In this document: piece by piece, positions 55,310 to 63,925 of the stretch
How positions within the stretch are numbered: the first letter of the stretch is position 1
How the letters are laid out: each line of letters opens with the position of its first letter
Assembly: GCA_905181765.1 (NCBI GenBank)
Contig: CAJIYW010000007.1
Span: forward strand, 62,001 to 126,000
DNA from: Flavobacteriales bacterium UBA6772
GTDB lineage: Bacteria; Bacteroidota; Bacteroidia; Flavobacteriales; Flavobacteriaceae
Reading direction: 5' to 3'
DNA length: 64,000 bases
Position numbers and translations under genes: made by a program
The notes under the pieces: model-generated
The model's database searches: none
Seen by the model: the letters and a program-made list of their open reading frames with translations, nothing else
What the model was told of the DNA's origin: nothing

Positions 55310-55849
55310 TTAAAAAAAGGAAAATCCAATACCAATTGAGACACTGTCTAATTTATTATTTTTAAAACCAACAATCCCTTTTCTGTGAAAATCTATTCTA
55401 AAAGTGGTATTCAGTCTATCTTCTCCCCCTGCCTGAATTCCTAAACCAATACCGTAATAATTCCCATCGGGATAATTAGATGAGGGTGTCCACATTTTAC
55501 CATATCGTACTTCCACAAAATGGGCGCTATCATCTTGTTCTGTGATATTATATTTTAGGCTTCCATAGGTAGGGAAGGCCTTAATATCATAATTCCAATG
55601 TAAATCATATCCAGAATTAAAAGCAATGGCAATTCTCTGTTTAAATTCATACCCAAAACCAAATCTAAAAAATAATGCAGATGGCACAATTAAGGGTCCG
55701 TTATCGTCATCCGGTCCAATTTGATAGTCTTCATTAATACCTAGGGTGAAATTTATATCTCCTGTAAAAAAAGGTCTTCCTAATTTTTCTTGGGAAATAG
55801 CATTTTGAAAAATAAAAACAGTAATTACAGTTAGTAATATTTTTTTCAT
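55310..55849 (-). CDS. Small outer-membrane beta-barrel protein
   Basis: A 179-residue protein with a signal peptide (MKKILLTVITVFIFQNAISQ) and alternating amphipathic strands ending in ...SIGIGFSFF, with a terminal Phe as in BAM-inserted barrels. About eight strands fit the length. No enzymatic motif is seen. It converges with the membrane-protein gene seven bases away and is divergent from the Sua5-type gene. Confidence 0.72.
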   Translation of the reverse strand: MKKILLTVITVFIFQNAISQEKLGRPFFTGDINFTLGINEDYQIGPDDDNGPLIVPSALFFRFGFGYEFKQRIAIAFNSGYDLHWNYDIKAFPTYGSLKYNITEQDDSAHFVEVRYGKMWTPSSNYPDGNYYGIGLGIQAGGEDRLNTTFRIDFHRKGIVGFKNNKLDSVSIGIGFSFF

Positions 55850-55935
55850 ATCAACTATTTTACAAAAAATAGTTAATCAAAAACTATTCCACTTCAAGTT
55901 TCTTATCAAAAATAATAATTAAGCAAATTTATATG

Positions 55936-55943
55936 TAATTTTG
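55936..55943 (+). promoter_or_regulatory. Candidate -7 box of the Sua5-type gene
   Basis: TAATTTTG matches TAnnTTTG and ends 9 bases before the ATG at 55953. Transcription would then start almost at the start codon, giving a very short or absent leader. This supports the ATG at 55953 over the in-frame TTG at 55941. Confidence 0.45.
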
Positions 55944-55952
55944 CAAGCATCT

Positions 55953-56909
55953 ATGAGCATCATTTCTAAAGACATACAAAAGGCAGTACAATTATTAACT
56001 GAAAACCAGTTGGTGGCAATACCAACGGAGACAGTTTATGGTTTGGCAGGAAATATTTTTAGCGAAAAAGCAATTAAAAGTATTTTCTCTACAAAGCAGC
56101 GTCCATTTTTTAATCCGTTAATTGTGCATATTTCTTCTGTAAAATCTTTAAATAATCTCGTAACTCATGTTCCTGAAAAAGCCAAATTGTTAGCTGCTGC
56201 TTTTTGGCCAGGTTCAATGACCTTAGTTTTAAAAAAGAGCAAAACTATTCCTGATATTATTACGGCAGGAAAAGACACTGTTGCTGTTCGTGTACCAAAC
56301 CATCCTATAACTTTAGCCCTATTAAAAAAATTACCATTTCCTTTAGCGGCTCCAAGTGCAAATCCTTTTGGAAGCATTAGCCCTACAAAACCAGCACACG
56401 TAGAAAATTATTTTAGGAATAGTATAAAGATGGTTTTAGACGGTGGTTCTTGTGCAAACGGAATTGAGTCTACTATTATTGGTTTTGAAAATGAAGAACC
56501 TGTTATTTACAGGTTAGGTGCTTTACCCTTAGAAGAAATTGAAGCAGTAGTTGGTAAGATTTCTATCAAAAATAAAAAAGAAGAAAAACCAGATGCCCCA
56601 GGAATGCTGGCTAGACATTATGCACCTAAAACAAGTACTTTTTTAGTTGATGATGTTGCTGCTGAAATAGAAAAAAATACAGGAAAAAAAATGGGAGTTT
56701 TAGTATTTAAATCTTCTTTAAATAACGAAAATATTACTGAAATAATCTTATCTAAAAACGGCTCTTTGCAAGAAGCTGCATCGAGACTATATTCGGCAAT
56801 GCATGATTTAGATAGTAAAAATTTAGACCTTATTATTGCAGAGCGTTTTTCTGAATTTGGCCTAGGAAAATCTATAAATGACAGACTACAACGCGCAACA
56901 TTCAAGTAA
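55953..56909 (+). CDS. L-threonylcarbamoyladenylate synthase (Sua5 type)
   Basis: A 318-residue protein: a YrdC/Sua5 catalytic domain (about 1-200; LVAIPTETVYGLAGN, STKQRPFFNPLIVHI, PLAAPSANPFGSISPTKPAHV) and a smaller C-terminal Sua5 domain (about 210-318). It makes threonylcarbamoyl-AMP from threonine, bicarbonate and ATP, the first step of the t6A37 modification of ANN-reading tRNAs. The two-domain form distinguishes it from the shorter TsaC. It converges with the DUF5916 gene one base away. Confidence 0.93.
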   Translation: MSIISKDIQKAVQLLTENQLVAIPTETVYGLAGNIFSEKAIKSIFSTKQRPFFNPLIVHISSVKSLNNLVTHVPEKAKLLAAAFWPGSMTLVLKKSKTIPDIITAGKDTVAVRVPNHPITLALLKKLPFPLAAPSANPFGSISPTKPAHVENYFRNSIKMVLDGGSCANGIESTIIGFENEEPVIYRLGALPLEEIEAVVGKISIKNKKEEKPDAPGMLARHYAPKTSTFLVDDVAAEIEKNTGKKMGVLVFKSSLNNENITEIILSKNGSLQEAASRLYSAMHDLDSKNLDLIIAERFSEFGLGKSINDRLQRATFK

Positions 56910-56910
56910 A

Positions 56911-59592
56911 TTACCTTACAAAACGATAGGTTGCTTTTATTAGAAAAGTATCACTAGCAGGAATATCAAAAACCTGATTACGAACACTATCCGTAAGAGA
57001 ATCATTAAAATCTTGTGAACCAGCAGAGCCTCTTGACCAAACAAAAAACAACTCAGAACCCGGAATATATTCCCAACGTACCACTAAGTTTGTTTGCAAT
57101 TGCACAAAAGAAAAATCTGGTTTTCTAAAAGCATAATCTATATTTCCATTCACATTATCATCTACTAAATAGCCGCCGTTTGGAAAATCATATTCTAATT
57201 TTCCATCATTATTTAAATCAATAGCAATGGGGTCGTTTGTATAAGAAATTTGATTTTCATCATATAAAGTAATACGCTCACTAAAAGAACTTGCTGTAGG
57301 ATTATTTACAAAATTAAAATCCGAGTACCTTCCTCTAGAGATAAATGGTTGTCCGTAAAATTGTACAGAAAAATTCGGATTTAAACTGTAATTTAATCGC
57401 AGCGTCGTAGACCAATTTTGATTATTAATTTGTCCTAAAACATATCTTTTTTCAGCGCCAAAGTTTGTTGTTGTGATATACTGTGTCTTATCTACGGTTT
57501 GCTGTAGTTCTGAGTTTAGAGACATACTGAAAGCGTCAAAAGGCTGGTAATTCATTCTGACGACATATTTACTTAAATTGTTTATATTTCTGTTTGTTTT
57601 GCGTTTTATATACCCTAAAGTAAAACTCAACTTTTTAGTACTATCAGAATTAAGAAAAAAGTACACAAAATCTTTATTTGCAAATCTCCAACGTGGTCCG
57701 CCTCTTAAATAGGCATTTTCGTACAGTAAAGGATTATGACCAAGTCCTAAATTTGTAGACCAATTGTTTATCCAATTTATTCTTCCCTCTAATTTATACT
57801 CCATTTCATTTTGATTTCCTTGAAAATCAAAATTTGATAACTGTTCTAAACTAACTTTAATATCTCTATAGATTTTTGTAGGAACTTGCCACAAATAGTT
57901 TATTTCTGCAAACTGAATAATTTCATCTGTTTCGCGCAAAAAACCTACATCATTTAATTCTAATTCTGGTGATCTCCAAACAAGTCCACCATTATATCTC
58001 CAATTTCCACCACCTTGTTTTCCGATATTAATTTTACCTCCTGTACCTGTTAAAGAGGTTCTAGTTGGATCTACATTCACATGATCTGCATCTGTTCTCT
58101 GGAATAATCTTGTAATAGAACGCTGCGTCCTTTCAATAGCTTCCTCACTTCCTGTCACATAACTTATAATTGTATTTCCTTCAATATAAAAATTTCTATT
58201 TTTCCAAGTATGTCTAAAGTCGATTCCACCAGTATATGCTGCTTTATGTAATTCGGAAAAATTACCATTTAAATTTCTGTTGGTTGCTGTAAAAATTCCA
58301 CCTAGATAAGAATTCCGTTCATTAAAATCTTTCTGAGCTCTAGCAACAAAATAATTAGTTAATGGTTCTACAATTTCTTCTCTTGTATTGTCATCTGTTT
58401 GTTTTATTTCTGCAAACTCATTTGCCGTAACACTTTCTAAAAAGCCAATAGACCAACCATTTTTAGTTTTTCCAGAAAATTTTGTAGCACCCAAAATTGT
58501 AGAATTCTTTGGTATATTTGCATATTCACCCTCTGCCAAAGTTGGATCTCTGTGCGGATTCCTACCAATTCTTCTGCTGTAAAAAAGATTATCTCTTCCG
58601 TCTGCAAATTCAAAATCAAAAATATTTTTATTTTCTACAAAAAAAGGTCTTTGTTCTCTAAAAAAAATCTGAAATCCGTCTAATGCAATAGTTCCTGGAT
58701 CTGCTTCTACTTGTCCGAAATCTGGATTTATTGTTAGATCTAAGGTCAAGTCATTGGTAATTCCAATTTTTGCATCTAAACCTACATTCACTTTAAAATC
58801 ACTCCCATCTCTATATGGGTTGTTTCCTTCCTTCGGATAAGAATCATTTTGCAAAACTGTATAAGGCTGAACTTCTAATTGCTTTTGTAATTTTAAGTTT
58901 ATCAAACCGTGTAATTCTCCAGATTCACTTATAAAACCTGCTTTATCATTCGGAATTCTTTGCCAAAGAGAACGCTCATTTTTTCTAAATATATTTCTAA
59001 CAACATTAAATCCCCAAATTTGTTCTTCTGCATTTCCAAATCTTAATTGGGTAAAAGGAATTTTCATTTCAGCTGTCCAACCTTTGTCATCTAAATGCGC
59101 ATCTGTATACCAAATAGGATTCCAACTATCATCAATGTTTTCACCATTTTCTGAAGCAATTTCCTCACCTTTTACACCAGCAGCAGTAGTTGTAAACATA
59201 AAAGCTGTTCTTTTATCATGATAACTATCTATAATTACACTTACTCTATCACCTGCAAAACCATCTCTTCTACTTAATCTTTGTTCTATTAATTCTGGAT
59301 TCTCATCTAAAGCTCTTAAAGCAATGTATAAGTAATTGGCATCGTACATTACTTTAAATTTTGTTTGATACATTGGAGCAGTTCCCTCATTCGGCTCATT
59401 TTCTACAAAGTCTGAAGACCAATCTACAATATCCCAAGCAATTTCAGATATTTTACCATCTATAACGGGTACTTCAACTAATTTCTTAGTTGTATAAATT
59501 CTTTTTGAAATTTCATTGGTTACCAATTTCTGTGAACTTAAACTAGTGCTACAAAAACAAATGAATAAGACGATTAAAATATTATACTTCAT
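56911..59592 (-). CDS. DUF5916 outer-membrane protein with N-terminal CBM9-like domain
   Basis: An 893-residue exported protein from the ATG at 59592, chosen because MKYNILIVLFICFCSTSLSSQK is a good signal peptide; a TTG start 42 bases earlier would bury it. Residues about 30-230 look like a CBM9-type domain (VPVIDGKISEIAWDIVDWSSDF, WTAEMKIPFTQLRFG), and the rest matches DUF5916, a predicted beta-barrel of about 650 residues ending ...TFLIKATYRFVR. Members occur widely in marine Bacteroidota; a role in carbohydrate binding or uptake is suspected but not proven. A TACTTTTG box on the minus strand (59651-59658) is a possible promoter. Confidence 0.82.
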   Translation of the reverse strand: MKYNILIVLFICFCSTSLSSQKLVTNEISKRIYTTKKLVEVPVIDGKISEIAWDIVDWSSDFVENEPNEGTAPMYQTKFKVMYDANYLYIALRALDENPELIEQRLSRRDGFAGDRVSVIIDSYHDKRTAFMFTTTAAGVKGEEIASENGENIDDSWNPIWYTDAHLDDKGWTAEMKIPFTQLRFGNAEEQIWGFNVVRNIFRKNERSLWQRIPNDKAGFISESGELHGLINLKLQKQLEVQPYTVLQNDSYPKEGNNPYRDGSDFKVNVGLDAKIGITNDLTLDLTINPDFGQVEADPGTIALDGFQIFFREQRPFFVENKNIFDFEFADGRDNLFYSRRIGRNPHRDPTLAEGEYANIPKNSTILGATKFSGKTKNGWSIGFLESVTANEFAEIKQTDDNTREEIVEPLTNYFVARAQKDFNERNSYLGGIFTATNRNLNGNFSELHKAAYTGGIDFRHTWKNRNFYIEGNTIISYVTGSEEAIERTQRSITRLFQRTDADHVNVDPTRTSLTGTGGKINIGKQGGGNWRYNGGLVWRSPELELNDVGFLRETDEIIQFAEINYLWQVPTKIYRDIKVSLEQLSNFDFQGNQNEMEYKLEGRINWINNWSTNLGLGHNPLLYENAYLRGGPRWRFANKDFVYFFLNSDSTKKLSFTLGYIKRKTNRNINNLSKYVVRMNYQPFDAFSMSLNSELQQTVDKTQYITTTNFGAEKRYVLGQINNQNWSTTLRLNYSLNPNFSVQFYGQPFISRGRYSDFNFVNNPTASSFSERITLYDENQISYTNDPIAIDLNNDGKLEYDFPNGGYLVDDNVNGNIDYAFRKPDFSFVQLQTNLVVRWEYIPGSELFFVWSRGSAGSQDFNDSLTDSVRNQVFDIPASDTFLIKATYRFVR

Positions 59593-59891
59593 CACTTTTA
59601 AGGTTGACTGTATCTTGTCGAAATTACTTTTCAAAACAGTTTTGTTCTGACAAAAGTACTTCTCTATTTTCTTAAGGTTGTGTTAATTTTAAAAACATTG
59701 TAAGAAAAGACCATTCCTTAATAGGAATTAAAAAGACTTTTATTTTTAAATTTGTTCTCTTTTAAGTAATTATTTGTTCTTTTTTTTTAAAAATAAGCTA
59801 TTTTTACTTTAATTTTATTGAAACAGCTCAATTCTTGGCGAGAAAAAATCAGATAAGACGACGGAAACTTTTTTTCTAATAGAACAAATTT

Positions 59892-61871
59892 ATGCACAAA
59901 ATTTACCAACTAAAAATCCCTAAAAGATTTCAATTACTAAAGACTTTTAGCCTTACTTTCTTAATGCTTTCTCTAATTGTACGTTTATTTTTATATATCT
60001 TCAGCTTTAATTACTTTGATTTTAGCTTCCTAAATCTTATTAAAATTTTTAGTCTTGGTTTTATCTTTGATATTGGTTCTTTGTCTTATATCTTAGCGTT
60101 GTACGCTATATATCTCTTGCTTGTTCCCCTGAAATTTCACGGAGGCAAACTTGACAAAGTAGTCTCTAAATTCATGTATGGATTTTTTCTATTCCTAACT
60201 ATTGGCTCCCTATTGGCAGAAATTCCTTTTTGGCAAGAATACCAAAGAAGATATAATTTTATAGCCGTAGACTACCTTTTATATACCTATGAGGTTATTG
60301 AAAATATTCACCAATCGTTTCCAATTCCCATCCTTCTTGGCGTTATACTTTTAATTATTATACTGAGTATCCGTTTTGCAAAAAAACAAAATGCTTACAA
60401 AAACACTTTTAAAAGCAATGATTCTTTTTTTACAAAAGCTATGCCTGCTTTTTTAATATTTTTAATATTTGGAACCTTTCATTTTTCCATTCAAAATACA
60501 CAAGCAGAAATTTTTCAGAATATTAATGAAAATGAATTGGCAAAATCTGGGTTGTATTCCTTTTTTGCTGCCTATAAAAGTAATGAGTTAAATTATAATG
60601 AATTTTACCTAACCTTAACTGAAAAGGAAAATTTTACAATCGCAAGGAAGCTTGTGAAAGCTTCAAATGATAGTTTATTTAAAAACCCAAATAGCATCCT
60701 GCGTTTTACTAAAAATTTAGGGGAAGAAAAAAAACCTAATGTTATTTTTATTGGTTTAGAAAGCATGAGTGCTTCCTTCCTTAAAAGGTTCGGCAACACA
60801 AACAACTTAACACCAACGATAGATTCACTGCATAAAAAATCCATTGCATTTACTAATATGTATGCAACTGGAACTCGCACCATTCGTGGACTAGAAGCCA
60901 TAATACTCGCAATCCCTCCAACTCCTGGAAGAAGTATTGTTAAGAGAAAATCGAACACCAATCTTTTTACCATTGGAGAAGTTTTTAAACAAAAAGGATA
61001 TTCAAGAACTTTTATTTACGGTGGTGATTCGCATTTTGATAACATGTTGAATTTCTTTAGTTTTAATGAATTTGATATTGTGGACAGAAAAAAATGGCAT
61101 CGCCTGCAAGACCAATTACCTGTAAAAAGAAGCAGGATAGAAGATGTTGAGGTAACTTTCGAGAATGCTTGGGCTACTTGTGATGAAGATCTTTTAAACA
61201 AGGTGCTAAAGATTGCTGACAAACAACATACAACAAATCAGCCTTTCTTTAATTTTGTAATGACCAGCTCAAATCACCAACCTTATACCTTTCCCGAAGG
61301 TTTAATTGCTTCTAATGAAAAAACGAGAAATAACGCAGTGAAGTATTCTGACAAAGCACTCCAACAATTTTTTGAAACAGCAAAAACAAAACCTTGGTTT
61401 TCCAATACTGTATTTGTAATCATGGCAGATCATTGTGCCTATAGTGCCGGTAGGTCTGAAATTAATATTAAAAACCATCACATTCCTGCATTTATTTATA
61501 ACCTAAGAGGTGTAAAAACGGCTGAAGTTGATAAATTATCTTCTCAAATTGATATTTTTCCAACACTTTTTGGTTATTTAAATTGGAGTTATGACAATCT
61601 TTTTTTTGGAAAAGACATCTCTAAAATGTCTTCAATTGATACGCGTGCTTTTATTGGAAATCACAGAAAAGTATCCCTTTTAAAAAACAATAAATTATTA
61701 GTTTTAGAAACTCAAAAAAAATACGCTTCTTACACCTACAACAGAGAGAAAAACGACCTAAATACAATGAAAAATGATACCACTTTATTAAAGGAAACCG
61801 TTGCTTATTACCAATCTGCTTTTGAGCTATTTAAGACGGGAGAACTAAAATTAAAAATGGCTGAAAAATAA
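59892..61871 (+). CDS. LTA synthase-like membrane sulfatase-fold protein
   Basis: A 659-residue protein with five membrane helices in the first 210 residues and an extracytoplasmic alkaline phosphatase/sulfatase domain. The metal sites expected for LtaS-type enzymes are visible: VIFIGLESMSAS (Glu), ATGTRTIRGLEAI (catalytic Thr), YGGDSHFDNM and VIMADHCAYSAG (Asp-His). LtaS transfers glycerol phosphate from phosphatidylglycerol. Gram-negative homologues such as OpgB or phosphoethanolamine-type transferases modify periplasmic glycans or lipids, so I do not claim lipoteichoic acid synthesis. The gene is single, before the rplM operon. Confidence 0.88.
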   Translation: MHKIYQLKIPKRFQLLKTFSLTFLMLSLIVRLFLYIFSFNYFDFSFLNLIKIFSLGFIFDIGSLSYILALYAIYLLLVPLKFHGGKLDKVVSKFMYGFFLFLTIGSLLAEIPFWQEYQRRYNFIAVDYLLYTYEVIENIHQSFPIPILLGVILLIIILSIRFAKKQNAYKNTFKSNDSFFTKAMPAFLIFLIFGTFHFSIQNTQAEIFQNINENELAKSGLYSFFAAYKSNELNYNEFYLTLTEKENFTIARKLVKASNDSLFKNPNSILRFTKNLGEEKKPNVIFIGLESMSASFLKRFGNTNNLTPTIDSLHKKSIAFTNMYATGTRTIRGLEAIILAIPPTPGRSIVKRKSNTNLFTIGEVFKQKGYSRTFIYGGDSHFDNMLNFFSFNEFDIVDRKKWHRLQDQLPVKRSRIEDVEVTFENAWATCDEDLLNKVLKIADKQHTTNQPFFNFVMTSSNHQPYTFPEGLIASNEKTRNNAVKYSDKALQQFFETAKTKPWFSNTVFVIMADHCAYSAGRSEINIKNHHIPAFIYNLRGVKTAEVDKLSSQIDIFPTLFGYLNWSYDNLFFGKDISKMSSIDTRAFIGNHRKVSLLKNNKLLVLETQKKYASYTYNREKNDLNTMKNDTTLLKETVAYYQSAFELFKTGELKLKMAEK

Positions 61872-61885
61872 TCTAAAAACACTAT

Positions 61886-61915
61886 TTGTCAATCAAATAA
61901 ATAGCACTATATTTG
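61886..61915 (+). promoter_or_regulatory. Bacteroidota-type promoter of rplM-rpsI
   Basis: TTG (61886-61888), 19 bases, then TATATTTG (61908-61915): an exact match to TTG-N19-TAnnTTTG. Transcription would start near 61921, leaving a leader of about 50 bases that contains TCCTT/AAGGA (61919-61932), a small hairpin that may serve as a ribosomal-protein autoregulation site. Confidence 0.8.
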
Positions 61916-61972
61916 CACTCCTTTTTTAAGGAAAATGATTTATTTTAATTTACAAAAACTAATAGTGTAATT

Positions 61973-62428
61973 ATGAACACATTAAGTTACAAAACAGTAT
62001 CAGCAAACAGCGCTACCGTAAACAAGGAGTGGGTTTTAGTTGATGCGGACGGGCAAACGTTGGGTCGTCTATCTTCTATAGTAGCAAAGCTAATTAGAGG
62101 TAAGTACAAACCAAACTTTACTCCTCACGTAGATTGTGGAGACAACGTGGTTATCATCAACGCAGAAAAAATTGTATTATCTGGAAACAAATGGAAAGAG
62201 AAATCTTACATCCGTCATACGGGTTATCCAGGTGGACAAAGATCATTAACTGCAACAGAAATGTTTGAGAAAGATCCTACAAGATTAATCGAAAAAGCAG
62301 TAAAAGGAATGTTACCAAAAAATATTTTGGGAGCAGCGTTATTCAGAAACTTGTATGTTTATGCAGGTACTGAGCACAAACAAGCAGGTCAAGAACCTAA
62401 AGCTATTAACCTTAAAGATCTTTTATAA
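61973..62428 (+). CDS. rplM: 50S ribosomal protein L13
   Basis: A 151-residue protein with the L13 core: WVLVDADGQTLGRLSSIVAKLIRGKYKPNFTPHVDCGD, YIRHTGYPGGQRSLTATEMFEKDPTRLIEKAVKGMLPKNILG. It is an early assembly protein of the 50S subunit. Its stop codon overlaps the rpsI start by one base (TAATG), so L13 and S9 are coupled, as in most bacteria. Confidence 0.98.
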   Translation: MNTLSYKTVSANSATVNKEWVLVDADGQTLGRLSSIVAKLIRGKYKPNFTPHVDCGDNVVIINAEKIVLSGNKWKEKSYIRHTGYPGGQRSLTATEMFEKDPTRLIEKAVKGMLPKNILGAALFRNLYVYAGTEHKQAGQEPKAINLKDLL

Positions 62429-62814
62429 TGGATATAGTACACAAAATTGGTAGAAGAAAAACAGCTGTTGCTCGTATTTATCTTTCAGAAGGTAAAGGGA
62501 ACATTACTGTAAATAAAAAAGACTACAAGAGCTATTTTACAACAGGTACCTTGCAGTATAAAGTACAACAACCATTAATGTTAACAGAAAACTTAGAGTC
62601 TTATGACATTAAAGTTAATGTTTACGGTGGTGGAATAACAGGACAAGCTGAAGCGATTCGTTTAGCAATCACTAGAGCATTAGTTCATATTAATGCAGAC
62701 CATAGACTTATCTTGAAACCAGAAGGTTTATTAACGCGTGATCCAAGAATGGTTGAACGTAAGAAATTTGGTCAGAAGAAAGCACGTAAAAAATTCCAAT
62801 TCTCGAAACGTTAA
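62428..62814 (+). CDS. rpsI: 30S ribosomal protein S9
   Basis: A 128-residue protein: HKIGRRKTAVARIYLSEGKGNITVN at the start and the conserved tail RMVERKKFGQKKARKKFQFSKR, whose basic end reaches the P-site tRNA. Length and motifs are normal. It ends 154 bases before rpsB. Confidence 0.98.
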   Translation: MDIVHKIGRRKTAVARIYLSEGKGNITVNKKDYKSYFTTGTLQYKVQQPLMLTENLESYDIKVNVYGGGITGQAEAIRLAITRALVHINADHRLILKPEGLLTRDPRMVERKKFGQKKARKKFQFSKR

Positions 62815-62898
62815 TATTAAACGCAGAATTTATTCTGTATTTTATTATTTCGAGAACTGTTATTATTACACACAATTAATATTAAACAGTTTAGCATC

Positions 62899-62937
62899 TA
62901 AATATATAAGACTCCGAAAAGACTACTTATATATTGA
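62899..62937 (+). promoter_or_regulatory. Hairpin in the rpsB leader
   Basis: AATATATAAG (62901-62910) and CTTATATATT (62926-62935) form a perfect ten-base stem around a 15-base loop containing ACTCCGAAAAGACT. It lies 34 bases before the rpsB ATG. Ribosomal protein S2 autoregulates through its leader in other bacteria, so this is a candidate S2-binding element. No U run follows, so it is not a terminator. Confidence 0.5.
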
Positions 62938-62968
62938 TTTCAAAACAGAAAGTAAACACATTTAAAAA

Positions 62969-63877
62969 ATGGCAAACGTAAATATTCAAGAATTATTAAA
63001 CAATGGTGTGCATTTTGGACACCTTACTAGAAAATGGAATCCTAACATGGCTCCATACATTTATACAGAAAGAAACGGTGTTCACATCATCGATTTGTAT
63101 AAAACTGCAGCAAAAATAGAAGAAACTTCAGAAGCTTTAAAAAAGATTGCAAACTCTGGACGTAAGATTTTATTTGTAGCTACAAAAAAACAAGCTAAGG
63201 ATATTGTTGCTGAAAAAGCGAAAGTTATAAACATGCCTTATATTACTGAAAGATGGCCTGGTGGAATGTTAACAAACTTTGTTACTATTAGAAAAGCTGT
63301 AAAGAAAATGGCTATAATTGATAGAATGAAGACAGATGGTTCTTTTGATGCATTATCTAAAAGAGAAAAATTACAAATCAATCGTCAGAGAGAGAAATTA
63401 GAAAAGAATTTAGGTTCTATTTCTGATATGACTCGTTTACCTGGTGCTTTATTTATAGTTGATATCAAAAAAGAACACATTGCTGTAGCAGAAGCTCAAA
63501 AATTAAATATTCCAATTTTTGCAATGGTAGATACAAACTCTGATCCAAGAGAAGTAGACTACGTAATTCCTGCAAATGATGACGCTTCAAAATCTATTAA
63601 CGTAGTATTATCTTTTGTTACTGATGCAATTGCAGACGGTTTATCTGAAAGAAAAGCAGACAAAGAGAAAGTAAAAGAAGCTCCAAAAAAGGAAGAAGCT
63701 AAAGTAGAAGCTCCAAAAGCTAAAGTAGAAGCTCCAAAATCGGAAGTAGAAGCTCCTGAAGTTGAAGAAGCAAAAGTAGAGGCTCCTGCAAAGAAAGAAG
63801 CTCCGAAAGCAAAAGCTCCTAAAAAAGCAAAAAAGAAAGCTGAAGTTGCTGAAACACCTGCTGAAGAAAAAAAATAA
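62969..63877 (+). CDS. rpsB: 30S ribosomal protein S2 with long charged C-terminal extension
   Basis: A 302-residue protein. Residues 1-230 are standard S2 (LLNNGVHFGHLTRKWNPNMAPYIYTERNGVHIIDLYKT, ATKKQAKDIVAEKA, ERWPGGMLTNF, DTNSDPREVDYVIPANDDA). The remaining 70 residues are a low-complexity Lys/Glu/Ala/Pro tail built on a repeated KVEAPKA-like unit, common in Bacteroidota but variable in length. It precedes tsf by 48 bases, the conserved rpsB-tsf order. Confidence 0.97.
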   Translation: MANVNIQELLNNGVHFGHLTRKWNPNMAPYIYTERNGVHIIDLYKTAAKIEETSEALKKIANSGRKILFVATKKQAKDIVAEKAKVINMPYITERWPGGMLTNFVTIRKAVKKMAIIDRMKTDGSFDALSKREKLQINRQREKLEKNLGSISDMTRLPGALFIVDIKKEHIAVAEAQKLNIPIFAMVDTNSDPREVDYVIPANDDASKSINVVLSFVTDAIADGLSERKADKEKVKEAPKKEEAKVEAPKAKVEAPKSEVEAPEVEEAKVEAPAKKEAPKAKAPKKAKKKAEVAETPAEEKK

Positions 63878-63925
63878 TTTAAGAACAATTTAGAAACCTA
63901 GGTTTCTGAACAAAAAATAAGTGAC

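Noticed and set aside
63559..63888. 109-residue Ala/Ser/Phe-rich frame opposite rpsB
   Set aside because: It is the antisense image of the repetitive Lys/Glu/Ala tail of S2; composition is an artefact of the repeat.
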